The notes: a model not told the origin generated them from the letters alone. DNA of 24,247 nt from Terramyces sp. JEL0728 (GCA_027603945.1 JADIIU010000170.1:1-24247); one strand, 5' to 3'; counted from the stretch's first letter, positions 1-10,780 are shown. Program-made: numbers and translations.

Positions 1-55
1 AACCTGTGACCTTGGCGTTATTAGCACCACGCTCTACCGACTAAGCTAACGAAGC
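1..55 (-). tRNA. tRNA-Ile (anticodon AAU), 3' end cut by window edge
   Basis: Read on the minus strand, the 5' end is at 55 with acceptor strand GCTTCGT, then T8 A9, a D stem GCTT/GAGC with a GG loop, an anticodon stem TGGTG/CGCCA around the loop CTAATAA, variable loop AGGTC, and the start of the T arm (ACAGG, TT). The loop gives anticodon AAT, i.e. isoleucine. No intron is seen. The 3' half of the T arm and the acceptor lie beyond position 1. Confidence 0.9.
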
Positions 56-585
56 ACCAACCTGATTTTCAATGTTGAGCTTCAAACGAAAACATATTTA
101 TGATTTGTAAACTTTAGCGTTATTGAAAGAAACTAAAAACGGCAATATTCGAAACCTCTTCATCGATGAAATCGTTGACAACTATCGGAAGAATTTGTTG
201 TCCATTTGGTGCTAGTTGAAAGTTGATCAACTCTTTCCGCAATGTCAACCAGCTGTTTGGTACCGCAATAGGTATATTCCCAAATCAAATTGATTTCGCC
301 AGCTGGCTACACTGGCATCATTTGTGAAAGTATGCATTGACAATTAGCCCCTTTCAGCTACAACCGCATATTAAGACCGGCTACACATAATCCAACAGGT
401 GGAACAAACCCGGGTCGAGAAAATAGCGTGAGTGTGATATCCGCTGTTTGCGGCAGTACTTTTCGATATAAATGTTCACCTTGGTTGTACGGTGATACAA
501 AATTATTGTGATCCTAAATTAGGCAGGACTGGGAACAGACGTGAACACATGGCCAGCCCTGCTGAAAAAAGTTGGAAACACTTCA
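56..585 (-). other. Unresolved coding-like stretch between tRNA and first gene
   Basis: No clean gene model was found, but this does not read like plain spacer. On the minus strand one open stretch (about 510-350) translates to pieces such as ADITLTLFSRPGFVPPVG, and another (about 285-120, stop at 120-122) reads ELINFQLAPNGQQILPIV before ending. They lie in different frames, separated by stops. A strong intron acceptor, CTAATTTAG, sits at 514-522 on this strand and is identical to the 3' end of an intron in the CHMP1 gene. Candidate donors would give introns of 16, 23 or 27 nt. A minus-strand gene with several ultrashort introns, starting near 553, or a decayed gene, are both possible. Confidence 0.3.
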
Positions 586-2181
586 ATGGATTACTCAAAT
601 TACAGTAAACGAAAACGCTCAGAGAGCGAGGAAGTTTACAATCCATACCCAGAATTATTCAACCTTCCTGACAAGCAACGAAGCAGAACACAAAGCAGCC
701 CAGAGAGAATACAGAAAAATCCAGCCCCTGGTAAACACAATTTAATTGTAGTTGCTCAAAAGCAGTATGTGTTCTTGAATGCACATATCAGACCTAGAGT
801 GCCTAAGGAAGGACCAAGTCTGCAGAAAATTGCAATAATGCAGTCGTACAAGCAGAAAACTCAAGAACAGTCCAAAAAACGATTTGAAATGGCATTTCGA
901 GCATCCAGAGCTTCTGATAATTCCCCACCAGCGACAATGCCAGTTATGCATCCACCACAGCAAAATCTGCAAATCCAACCGCAATTAAAGCCTGCTGAAA
1001 ACATACCAAAGGAAGCACCTAGAAAATCGAAAAAGTCGAAAAGCGATCCCAGCTTGCTTGACTTTTCCAATGACGATACTGATATATTTGGTTACAGGAT
1101 TCGTCCGGCTTCTGCCAATTTCCAATACGTATCTCCACTTTTATGCAATCCGTTTGTTGTAGCAGAAGAAAACAGGAAACTATCTCCGCAACCACCACAA
1201 GCGCTGCAGGCTGTTAAAGATTCAATAGGAAAGGTTACTGACGAGCCTCCAAATCAACATAGTATCAATGTACGCAAGATTTTGAAATCATGGAAGTACG
1301 AAACCAGTTCATTTGAACCCGTTTCAAAGAAAACCCCGATTTCACCTACAGCTAACGAAAAGAAAATACCAATTATACCCGCTTCAATGGCCAAACTTGT
1401 TCCTAGATCTAATACTCCTATCAGCGCTATGGCAGATTTGGCAATTGCAAAAGATTACATTGACTGGAAAACTGATGTTTCAAACTACTTTAGCAGACCG
1501 GTCAATTCATTATCACAAGGATACAAGCTTGATTTGTCGGCTTTAAGGGAGGGCCGCTATTCTATTGGCGCAGGTCAAGACTGCGATAGAAAATTGTCAA
1601 ACACTGATAATGGCTGCCCCTCTTGTCCCCCAATCATTGGCCATGTTACTTCAAAAGGAAAATTAGAAACCAAGATCCTGACTCTTGACAGTTCCCACGG
1701 AAGAGAGGGTGTTTTCTACGACCTTGAATATGACGGCGAAAGCTATGATCTTTGCCAAAACTTGAAGATGAAAGTAGCGCTAGACAACACACTCCGTATA
1801 TATGACATCACCAAACCAACCTTTACCAAAGTCTTGCAGGGCCCGCCAGATATGTTTTTAGATTACGACGATTCTCTTGTATGTATTGGCGAGGTTAACA
1901 ATGCCAAGCAACTTGTGATCAAAATCAAAGGAGAAGATATGGTGTTGAATCTCCACTATGCAGAGATATGGAGCATGTATGAATTATTTTATATCGACCC
2001 TCTCGCCCTAAAACAAAGAATGTACCCCCTCCGGTATTTGCAATTGCAGCACTATGAAGGCAACAAGTACATTCTCAACTTTAACTTCTCCTTGCCAATG
2101 TTTGAATTACTTGAATCCAATCCATTCCAGAATGTAATCAAGAAGCAAATGTTTGGAGGTGTAAATCCCCTATATTTTTAG
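586..2181 (+). CDS. Unrecognised protein, 531 aa, intronless
   Basis: A single open frame, starting at the first in-frame ATG (586) and ending at TAG 2179-2181. I do not recognise the family. The N-terminal two thirds is Ser/Pro/Gln-rich and probably disordered, with basic clusters that could be nuclear localisation signals (KRKR near the start; RKSKKSKS about residue 160). The last ~200 residues look folded, with hydrophobic and acidic strands, a cluster GCPSCPP, and the ending MFGGVNPLYF. No membrane segment or signal peptide is seen. It is one of only two full genes here without an intron. A nuclear scaffold or regulatory role is conceivable but purely inferred. Confidence 0.75.
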   Translation: MDYSNYSKRKRSESEEVYNPYPELFNLPDKQRSRTQSSPERIQKNPAPGKHNLIVVAQKQYVFLNAHIRPRVPKEGPSLQKIAIMQSYKQKTQEQSKKRFEMAFRASRASDNSPPATMPVMHPPQQNLQIQPQLKPAENIPKEAPRKSKKSKSDPSLLDFSNDDTDIFGYRIRPASANFQYVSPLLCNPFVVAEENRKLSPQPPQALQAVKDSIGKVTDEPPNQHSINVRKILKSWKYETSSFEPVSKKTPISPTANEKKIPIIPASMAKLVPRSNTPISAMADLAIAKDYIDWKTDVSNYFSRPVNSLSQGYKLDLSALREGRYSIGAGQDCDRKLSNTDNGCPSCPPIIGHVTSKGKLETKILTLDSSHGREGVFYDLEYDGESYDLCQNLKMKVALDNTLRIYDITKPTFTKVLQGPPDMFLDYDDSLVCIGEVNNAKQLVIKIKGEDMVLNLHYAEIWSMYELFYIDPLALKQRMYPLRYLQLQHYEGNKYILNFNFSLPMFELLESNPFQNVIKKQMFGGVNPLYF

Positions 2182-2258
2182 AATAAATAGAATTATATTT
2201 GACATGTACGCGGGCCATTCAACCAGAATGAGCAGGTGTAAATCAAAAGACATTTTAT

Positions 2259-2889
2259 TCAGTGACGTGCCTGTCTTCCACTTCTTCTAATGTCCAACAA
2301 AACATCAGCATCAATTTCATTGCCAGAAAACACTCCTCGGTACCACGCAGTGCCATCGAAAAACAATCCAATTGCCCAGGCAGCAAACAAAAAGAACAGC
2401 CAAGCAGCCAACCAATTGAAACTAGTACACCCATCAATCCAAGTTTGCAAGCTGCATCCAGTCCCAACTGAAGTCAATTCAACACCAAATCCACTGATCC
2501 ATCCAAGTGTCATAAACAAATCGCAAAACGTTTCAATAGTTAGAATTCTACGTGATGTCCAGTTCTTTCCAAACCATGGAGTAATGTACACGGCAATTAA
2601 CAGACCGCTGATAATTGGACTGACAATTGCAAAGAAACTAGGTTAATCAAGCTTACATCATGGCATTGTTTGTTGATTGTAAACCGTATTTCGATACTAG
2701 CATCGAGTTCTGGGCTCCAAGCCAGTAGTACGAAATAAGACTGAGAGCAACTTGGAAGAACCTGGCTGCAAACCTACCAGACTTGTCGATTTCGAAATTT
2801 GCAGTGTCTTTTACTTTACGAAGAGTTTGCTCGTAATCCCATTTCTTTGCCTTGTCCCATTTCTTTTGAATGTTTTTGAAACTGACCAT
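2259..2889 (-). CDS. MARVEL-domain four-pass membrane protein
   Basis: Exons 2889..2657 and 2637..2259 join across the 19-nt intron GTAAGCTTGATTAACCTAG (2638..2656) to give 203 aa, stop TGA. A basic, helical N-terminal stretch of about 45 residues (KNIQKKWDKAKKWDYEQ) is followed by four hydrophobic segments (around RFFQVALSLISYYWLG, FFAIVSPIISGLLIAVYI, FCDLFMTLGWISGFGV and FNWLAAWLFFLFAAWAIGLF) and a short tail. This order and the conserved WFG and Trp-rich last helix fit fungal MARVEL proteins of the Nce102 kind, which act in plasma-membrane domains. Two conserved-looking Cys flank the loop before the last helix. The family call rests on topology and general resemblance; the exact subfamily is uncertain. 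Confidence 0.75.
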
Positions 2890-2996
2890 TTTTGTTTGGA
2901 GAAACGCGTTCGTGAAAATTACAAGAGTAGATTAAAGAACCTGCAGATTAACCATTCGAAAGAACAGAGCAATTCTTCTTGATTATCAAAGCAAGT

Positions 2997-5900
2997 TTAT
3001 TTCAACGGGTTAATATAAACCACCAGCCCTTCTTTTTCACCACCAACGTCAAAACACTTGCTTAAATCAGTAACATCGCCGTCACGTTTTTCAAAATCAC
3101 TCTTCTTCATAATACGTAGAACTGGCACACGTCCTCTTCCGCTCTTCATTGCAATTACATTCACAACGATTCTGCTTGTTCCTAGAGGGAGAACACGCAC
3201 CAGCTTTTGTTTATAGCCAGCATAGAAAAAGTTGTCTGTTGCTTCAAAAAGCGTTACTAGTTCGGCAACATGTAGAGTTAGATTCTGGATTGTGTATTCA
3301 ATTACAAAGGGCTGCGCAATTCGCAGATTACCGGGTACCTTTGCATGTATACGCAATAGTTCACTAGGGATGTCCGGCTTGGGCAGGTCGATCAATGATA
3401 CACAATCGGCATTTCTAGGTTAATCAAGAATACTTGTTCCAGTTGATTTTCAGCTGTCCAACATCAAGTTTTGTAGCTTGGTGGAAAACGTCTACTTCCG
3501 CTTGGATTTTGTATACAACTGACTCTTTCTCATTTTTGTTCATCTCTCGAGTTTCACCACTGCCAAGTAGCACACACCTTTTATCAGAGACAATTTCTGT
3601 AGCTTTGAGAGTCACTTTGTCTGTTGAAACTAGTTTTATGCTGAATATCCATTCGAATAATTTGGTAGTTGTTTTTCCCGGACCGTATCGTTCAGGTATA
3701 GCTAAACAGCTCTGCTGTTTGTACTCGAACGACACATCAAATATATTATCCACGGTGATTGATTTCTCCTTGGACTCTTTCCATAGCCATTTGGTATCAG
3801 TTAAATCTACGGTTTCTGGGTTGCCTGGGTACGTATATGCAGTGACAATGAAATGCTTGATACCGGGTTTGTTTGATTTTAGCACCGTTTTGGATTGGAA
3901 TTCTTGTCCAGGCGCTACAAGTCCTACATCAATTTGAGAATCGACTGTGCAAGAAGGATCGATTTGCTTGTTTCCATCTCCGACAACACATTTCATCACC
4001 AAAACAACATACGCACTACCAGTTTCGTTCGATTTGCCTTTGAATGTAACTGGAATCTCTTGATCGGTGTACCCATTTTCAACCAGGGTCTCAAATTTGA
4101 TTTGCGGTTCCCGTTGTTCAACTCGCACATCTCTGCTTCCAGAAATACTGATAAACTTGCCATCTTGGTACCATCGCAGTTTCTTGTCTTGTAGTTTGAA
4201 AATCAAGGTTAATCCTTTTGAAACCACAAGGACTGTTCGAGCTTCGATGTGTAAATGGGTGGTTGGTGATAATGAGCTTTCTATAACAACAGTCTGTCCT
4301 TTTTGTGGTATCTTTGCTTCATTCTTGAAATATCCGAGTGCTGCATCACTGTATCCGTTGGGCATAATTGTAGAGTTGAATTCCGGCAGATTAAACTGCA
4401 CTTGGATTTCATCAATTTGAATTGGTTTACCCAACATTTTTAGTATAATTTGGTACTTTTGTTCGTTATTTACCTGTCCGTATCCGCTGTAAAATTGGAA
4501 ATCTACCTCAAGGAATTTTGTGATAGATTCCATATCTACCTGGAAAGAGCCTTCAGGTATTGGTAGCTCGATCCCACAGTCGGGATGTAAAAGTTCAACA
4601 GCACATTCAGCCATTGTCTTTGTATCGTTGATATTCCTAGCGCATTTGTATGTTTGGGCTAAAATATGTCCAAGCAAGCCAAACCACAACTCCTTGCGAT
4701 AGGTTTTAGATATCCGGTCGTAAAACTTGATTGACAAATCGTATTGATGGCTGTCCGAATATATCCGTGCAATTTCGGATGCAATAAACAGAGTCATTCT
4801 CGAATGTTTTTGTTTTTTGAATGCTTCATATGATTTTGACAGTAATTCAATGATGCTGCCCGGGAAATCGTAGCTTTGAAACTCTTGCATTTTCTCAATG
4901 ATGAACTCAGGCTGTCCTACCCCATCTTGCATTGTTAGAGTGCCATTGTATCTGATCCAGGCATCTTCCAAAGCTTTTGCTCCAAACAAGTAATAGAACC
5001 CACTGTGTTGCACAGTAAATAGTGTATTAACACTCGAGTACGGACCAAAAACAGTTCCGCTGGAGTTACCCATCCAATTATTTCCGCTTGTAGCAACACT
5101 ATTTAGCAACGAAAGAGCGGCATTGGCAGTACTTCCAGGCACAGGGTATGGTAACGGCAACTTTAGTTTTTCTACATATTCGCCAAAAGTTCTTGTTAGT
5201 CATCTTTTACTTGTATTGCAAGTGGATCCAATACCAGTAATAAAACGACCCCCCTCCTTGAACATTTACGAGATGCATTTGGTTGATCATATTGCCAGTA
5301 AATATGTAATTGGTAAAGAATTGCGCTTCAAAGCATGGGAAATCCTTTAAATGAAGCACATGTCTATGCAAATGATACAGGGCGTCAACAGGTTGATTCT
5401 GGATAATGAGTAACAATATAATCTACTTTAGAAACAGTTACTCTTGCACAAATAGTGTCTAGCAAAATGAAAATCTGCCTCCATCGCTTTGAAAACAAAT
5501 CCACTTGGGTTTCAGTTGGTTCTGGTATCATAATTTCCAGTAGATTCAAGTAACTGTTTTGGTAGTGCTTGATTGCTTGATCGTACTCAAACCGCGTTTC
5601 GCAGAAATATCCCAGTTTGAAATCATACCTGCGTTAGAAACACTTGCCTGGCATTCATACTGGTACCCGCCCCCATCTTTTTCTTTTTGATTTTCTTTTC
5701 CTTGTCCTTGGAATACGTGTTTGACAATTCGACCAACGGTTTTTGAAAAGTTAATTGATCTTTGTATGTAAATACTTGCGTCTTATCTAAATGGCACTGC
5801 TTTCTAAAGTTTTGCAGCCTCTCCTGGGTTTGCAGTGAATCTTGTTTGATGATAAACAGGACAGCGAATTTTGAACCTACACTGTGAGCCAAGATTCTAA

Positions 5901-6265
5901 ATTAACGAAAGGTACCGTTTCTCGTTAATTTGCTGGATTGTTAGTAAATCGTAGTCTTTTTCCATGTTGATTCCACCCAACGGATCCTTATCCTTCATCT
6001 CATACAATTCCGAAATGAAAAAACAGACATTTGCCAGGTGCTGTTCATGCTTTAAAATCCACTCGTTACTAATAACACCATCGGGGTATAGCTCAGTCCC
6101 TTCTTTATTGGGAGAAAGAGACTTGTATTTCTTGAATTGGTCGGTGATCTTGTCGATTGTGATTATGTGAAATGATTTGAGATCCTTGATTGCAGTGATG
6201 GCATCCCTGGTTAGTTGCGAATCTTTTTCTGGGAATAGGAATAGCAGTGGTTTATGAACCTCCAT
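2997..6265 (-). CDS. TRAPPC11: TRAPP complex subunit TRAPPC11 (foie gras/gryzun)
   Basis: Six exons (6265..5916, 5896..5648, 5628..5442, 5422..5211, 5191..3434, 3414..2997) joined by five 19-nt introns give 1057 aa, close to the animal length. TRAPPC11 belongs to the TRAPP tethering complex in ER-Golgi traffic. The N-terminus (KPLLFLFPEKDSQLTRD, then GVISNEWILKHEQHLANVCF) matches the start of the family. The foie gras helical repeats follow (NARYDFKLGYFCETRFEYDQ; TFGEYVEKLK; GFYYLFGAKALEDAW), then a long beta-rich gryzun region ending in a C-terminal domain (LPKPDIPSELLRIHAKVPGN onward). Start 6265 was chosen because the family homology begins there; frames upstream are closed. The second intron is GC-AG. 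The protein is not found in budding yeast but is common in other fungi. Confidence 0.92.
5629..5647 (-). other. 19-nt GC-AG intron in TRAPPC11
   Basis: The sequence on the minus strand is GCAAGTGTTTCTAACGCAG. Removing it joins MNAR to YDFKLGYFCE, which is family-conserved, whereas reading through hits TGA two codons later. The GCAAG donor, CTAAC branch motif and CAG acceptor are all in standard positions. It is the only GC donor among the introns found here. Confidence 0.88.
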
Positions 6266-6485
6266 GATTGGCTGTGAAATTTCGAAAGCAAATCTCAAAG
6301 CAATATAAAATCTGACCAATCTTTATTGGATCAACATCTGAATATTCGCTATATCCTGCATTATTAAGGATTAATAGTGATTGTTTGCTCTCTCGCCCAC
6401 AGTTTCTCTCGCTTTGCAATTATTGCCTGGAAAGAGGTCATTTACAACAAACACCACTCAGAATCAATAGTTGGAAATGTGTTTA

Positions 6486-7140
6486 TTAACCAGATCGCAG
6501 CTTGGCTAATCTCGCACCCAACTCATCATTCTCTTTCGCTGGCTGCAATTTGGCATCAGAAGCAGTTGGCATATTCATTTGCATTTCCAGTCCATTCTCT
6601 TCCGCGACCTGAGTTAAACCAAAGTACTTGTTGCATCAATTCATTCACTTGATCTCCAGGAGTAGTTATCGCAGTTGTCTGTCCCATACTATTCTCCATG
6701 TATTCTGTCTGCACATCCAAATCTTCGAATTGCTGTTCAAACTTATCCATAACTAGAGAAATCTCATTAATGAAATAGTACTTGTTCTAGGTTCATCGAT
6801 GACATTGCCTTCTCCATTCCTTTGACTACACTTGCCATTGACGAAGTAAGTTTCTTCATCGTGACTGCTGTTTGGACTCTGGAAGCAGTTGCGTCCACTC
6901 GAGATGCCAACCTAAATTAGCAAAACAAACCGAAGGAAATTCAACGATTCATTCTTTTTTCTAATAGCATTCGCTGCATAAATCCGTGCTCCATCCTGAT
7001 TCCCCTGCTGTAATGCCTTGGTTAATAAAACAAACTTTTTTCAGCTTCTGTTTTTCTGTAGCCTCATCTTTAGTTGCTTTCTTTGACATTCGCTCCAACT
7101 GCTTGGCAGTGAATTTCAAATTAAATAGTTGTTTTTCCAT
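6486..7140 (-). CDS. CHMP1: ESCRT-III subunit CHMP1 / Did2 (Vps46)
   Basis: Five exons (7140..7036, 7016..6931, 6911..6782, 6762..6628, 6608..6486) and four 19-nt introns yield 192 aa, the usual CHMP1 length. The protein starts [20 protein letters not shown], continues with the basic ESCRT-III helical core ([40 protein letters not shown]) and ends in a MIM1 motif ([13 protein letters not shown]), which binds the MIT domain of Vps4. Did2/CHMP1 regulates Vps4-driven disassembly of ESCRT-III at endosomes. Four introns in a 579-nt reading frame make this the most reliable place to see the 19-nt intron class. It lies 220 bp upstream of TRAPPC11 on the same strand. Confidence 0.96.
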
Positions 7141-7319
7141 TCAGATTGAGGCGCGAAGAATATTGAAATTCAATTATCTGTCAAGGAATTGAGAATTTGA
7201 ATAGAAACTAGAATTTGTAAATAGAGCACTACTGGATGTATTCAAGTGGAATCGTTTACGCAATGCAGATCTCATCTTGCAAGTGTAAAAGAATAGATCA
7301 GTCCGGTGAAACAATATAT

Positions 7320-9346
7320 TTAATGGTAAGATTTATCTCTCTTGATAAAAGTAACAAACTTTGGAGCGTCCAGGACTATCTGCCCAACTGCTTCGTCATC
7401 GGCAGTTTGTATGCTTTCACCTATGCGCACATTAAAGTCAAGTTTTGTCCACATATCAACTGTATCCATGGTAGTGTCAATACCAAACGCGCTTACATTT
7501 GTCTCGTTGACCATTATTGTGAAAAATGTCTTGTCTGTAACTAGTCGCACGCCTGGACCACGGATATCTGTAGAAAGTATCCATGGAATAAAGCCGCAGA
7601 TAGATAGAATTATCATTACCAGCTCAAAGGTAAAGAATACTGCAGATATTTGGAATCCAAGATCAGTAATATACAAGATCGTATATTCATCATCAATCAC
7701 ATTCTGGAGACAGCTAGTCCCACTTGAAGTGAACGTCCTTTGAACAGCACCCCGGAGAATTAATGAGAGAGTCGTCTCCATTCCAGGCTCTAATATGGAG
7801 GGATCCAGAGTAATCAGATTAGTTGTCATCCACCATAATAATGGATTCTGAGCACCAGGATATATCTGAGGCAGCGCAACGCCAGAAATTGTCCCGCCTA
7901 ATATATTTACCAATGATTCGTATATCCATGTAATATTCGCTTGGTTTCCAGTATTTACAACTGTGGCTAGCGCAGGAGCAATAGAAGCAGTAGTGCCATC
8001 TGTCATGAATTCGACCAGGATCGTCGCCTCCATGTGGTTATTGATACTAGTTACACAAACAGGGAAGGGAATATCTGCTGCAACGCGCTGTCCGCATATT
8101 TGAGTTCCAGTTAAAATACTGGTGACATTAATACTTTGCTCATCCACATATTTTACATAATTGACAAGCCCTGAAATATTGCTTAGATTTACGAATTGGG
8201 TGGCCAGTTGGCTTGTTACAGCAGGATCAACACCTGCAATTTCCATATCATCGGCAGCAATCGAGTTCGAGCAAGAGCAAGTAGACAAGAGCGAAGTCAC
8301 GAACCCGGCTCCTTCAATCGTCGTTCCATTATTGCAAGTATCCACCAGAGAAGGTCCAGCGATAAAAGTGGTGTTTTCAACGTCGTGCTCAGAACGTAAC
8401 ACACCAAACGAATTGCCAAAAACGACCTCTCCGATACCCATCTCAGTTTGAAGTGTCGGCCACAGCTTGTCAAATGGTTCTCCATCTTGGGAGTACAACG
8501 TACACCCCAAACTTGAATCCAGATATCTATAAGGAACATTGTACTCTGATGTAGCAATAATGAATATCAGCACGGGTGTAAATATCTTTATCAGCCATAA
8601 ATACGACAATTTTGAGAGAAACTTTCGGCATGGACTGCGGTACGATAAATTGCTCGTAAATGTGATTTTTTCAAATGGTGACGACTGTACAAACCCACAG
8701 GCCGCCAAACTATATCCACTCTTCCTTGTAAGCAAGTAACCAAAAATAGCTGACAGCCCATCATCCATTGCGCGAAAAGTCGCTAAATGTGTAAAGAACA
8801 TCCATAAGAGTATAAATACATCGGCGCCTTCTCTAACAATTGGCCCAAGGTATGCTATTACCAAACCAGTGGGCGAGTGAGCTTGGCAAATAAGAGAGAA
8901 AAATAGAATGTTTGAAGCCAGAGAAATGCCAACCCAAGCCATGTGTAATAACTTTCGATCTTTAAGCTCTTTCGTCACGGGTCCCCTGCTGGATGACGAT
9001 ACACTATCTCCGTATTGATTGATCGCGGTAGGTTTCTCTGGCCCTTCGTATCGATTCATCACAAGTCCTTTTCTTCCAGATTTATATGAAGTCAAGCTCT
9101 TTCTTTCATCTTTTTGAGCTTGATTAATGTAAAACAACCTTCTTCATCATCTTCATACTCTTGCTCGTATTCACCTTGAAATTGATCTTGGGTTTGAAAA
9201 TTAACTTCATTCTTAGATTTAACACTTTCGTCATCCATGGTATTTGACATTAGAACGCGTTTTTCATACTGTACCGGAATTATTGAACTTGGTGGATTAA
9301 ACTTTTTTGGCTCTGCTATTGCTGTCACGATATCTTTCTCGCTCAT
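7320..9346 (-). CDS. Large multi-pass membrane protein with Cys-containing ectodomain, family unknown
   Basis: Exons 9346..9139 and 9118..7320 join across a 20-nt intron (9119..9138, GTTGTTTTACATTAATCAAG) to give 668 aa. An acidic cytosolic N-terminus of about 120 residues (EQEYEDDEE) precedes hydrophobic segments near WVGISLASNILFFSLICQ, ADVFILLWMFFTHLATF and LWLIKIFTPVLIFIIATS. Then comes a long loop of about 270 residues with several N-glycosylation sequons and Cys (CNNGTT, CSCSNS, QICGQR), a final helix FFTFELVMIILSICGFIPWI, and a cytosolic tail of about 85 residues. I do not recognise the family; an externally exposed loop facing the environment or host is an inference from topology. The ATG at 9346 is the first in frame. 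Confidence 0.8.
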
Positions 9347-9519
9347 CCACAGAATAATTCGACGTGTAACTATTTAACGCGTCGTGTGCAATATATTGCA
9401 TGAACAGATAATTTTTCTAAAGTTCACCAAAGAATATCCAACAGATGCATTTTGCTTATACACACACTAACATTATGGAGACATTTGTTGGTACTGTCAA
9501 CAACTTTACGATAGAGGGT

Positions 9520-10751
9520 TTATTTATCAATCTTTCTACTCCTCAAGGTCATCTGAGACCGAGGAGATTCCACGACCCTTTTGGTGTACCACCTTTTTGG
9601 AGTATCTGGTAATTTTACCTCATTTCCAGGAGAATCTCCCATTGGCTTTCTAGTATTCCCACTGGATTCTAACTCTGCAGCCTCTTTTTTTACCTCTAAT
9701 GTATCGTCTCCGTCACAATCAGATTGGTACTTGAATAGTTCGGCCAGCTGATTCTTGAAAAAGGCACAGATGATTGCAGACAAGATACAAGCTGGTGAGA
9801 GATATAAAAGTGCAGGCTATGTAAAGTATAAACAACCTGAGCATGTCCAAACACATTTAGTACATACAAAGTAATAGATAATCCAATAAAGTATGAAGCC
9901 AAACACGAATAAAAATATGGTTTGGCAAAGTTCAGGCTTGTTTCTTTTGAATTGCCAAATGCATTGAACCGATCAAACCGGAGGCATAGTGCAATAAATA
10001 TTCCTGGAATAGCAATATCTCCCAGCCCTAGCAATGAAAACTGACCATTGTAAAAAACAAATTCCGAGATACTTTCCGGTAGCGTCCTAGGAAACAATAG
10101 TTTAATGGGTATATCAAGAGATTTTGCAACTGTTACCATGACATTATCTCCGAATGTTGCCTGTGACCCAAATACCCAGTAAATGTCGTAGAAAAACAAC
10201 AGCGCAAGCAGCACCATTCCCGTTTTGAATGTATTCAACTTCATCATTTCCAGACAGAATATAGCAAGCGATTCTGCAATAATATTTGACAAGATCCAGT
10301 TCCTGGTATACGCAAATAATCCTGTAATTGCAAATGAAATCAACACTGTAATCATGTGGATTGTCCCAAAACTAAATGAAAATATCTCAGTGTTGTCTGT
10401 AGTCAATTTCAAGCACAAGCTCTGGTCTAGTTCAATACCAGTAAATCCAAGTAAGTTCAACATCGCACCAAGTTAATTGAAAGTACTTGTTTACAGCATA
10501 CGCTCCAGCAACCATTATGTAAGCAGTTAAGGTGTAATTCAAGATATCGGGATCAAAATATGTAATTATCATGTACAGTGTCAGCAATGAAAGTGAACTT
10601 GCGACTGGAATCCACATTGCATCGTATGTTGTCAAGTACTCTTCTTCTTCCTGCGTTACTTTGCGCTTACTGTTTCCGTTAAGCTGACATGGCTTCCAAA
10701 GTATATTGCGACGAAGCAACTTGAAAATAATCCTGCTGTGAAAAGCAACAT
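9520..10751 (-). CDS. SPP: Signal peptide peptidase (presenilin-type aspartyl protease)
   Basis: Four exons (10751..10671, 10650..10487, 10467..9837, 9816..9520) give about 390 aa. Both catalytic aspartates are present: FFYDIYWVFG and LLGLGDIAIPG. The QPALLYLSP motif is recreated exactly at the last exon junction. SPP is an ER intramembrane protease that cleaves signal peptides left in the membrane. Exon 1 supplies the first helix (MLLFTAGLFSSCFVAIYFGS). Introns are 20, 19 and 20 nt, but the middle one ends in GG rather than AG (see separate entry). The C-terminal ~70 residues are polar and charged with Ser-rich, basic stretches. The start codon is the first Met after an in-frame stop and lies 29 bp from the WDR60 start on the other strand. 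Confidence 0.93.
10468..10486 (-). other. Apparent 19-nt GT-GG intron in SPP (or an AG-to-GG base change)
   Basis: The minus-strand sequence is GTACTTTCAATTAACTTGG. Donor, length and TTAAC position match the CHMP1 intron GTACTTTGGTTTAACTCAG, but the last dinucleotide is GG. The downstream frame has TAA inside this stretch, and no nearby AG restores it with the normal branch spacing. Removing 19 nt keeps the SPP frame. A 40-nt GT-AG alternative (10458 down to about 10419) is arithmetically possible but lacks the usual YTAAY placement. Confidence 0.6.
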
Positions 10752-10780
10752 TTTTGGAAAAAGTTGAACGCGCTTTCCCA
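10752..10780. promoter_or_regulatory. 29-bp gap between divergent SPP and WDR60 start codons
   Basis: Only 29 bp separate the two initiator ATGs. The gap contains GGAAA and TTTCC as short inverted arms around an ACGCGC core. There is no TATA box inside. Either both transcripts have minimal 5' leaders, or each promoter lies within the other gene's first exon. Confidence 0.6.

Noticed and set aside
120..510. Reading TGA as tryptophan would open one minus-strand frame here
   Set aside because: TGA is the genuine stop of the MARVEL and HMG copy 1 genes and conserved Trp codons elsewhere are TGG, so a code change is not supported.
3415..6265. TRAPPC11 as a set of separate short genes or a frameshifted pseudogene
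   Set aside because: Every break coincides with a 19-nt GT/GC-AG segment containing YTAA, and removing each restores family-conserved sequence.
6266..6485. Additional 5' exons of TRAPPC11 or a 25-codon gene starting at 6441
   Set aside because: Family homology already begins at 6265 and no consensus intron connects the upstream frames.
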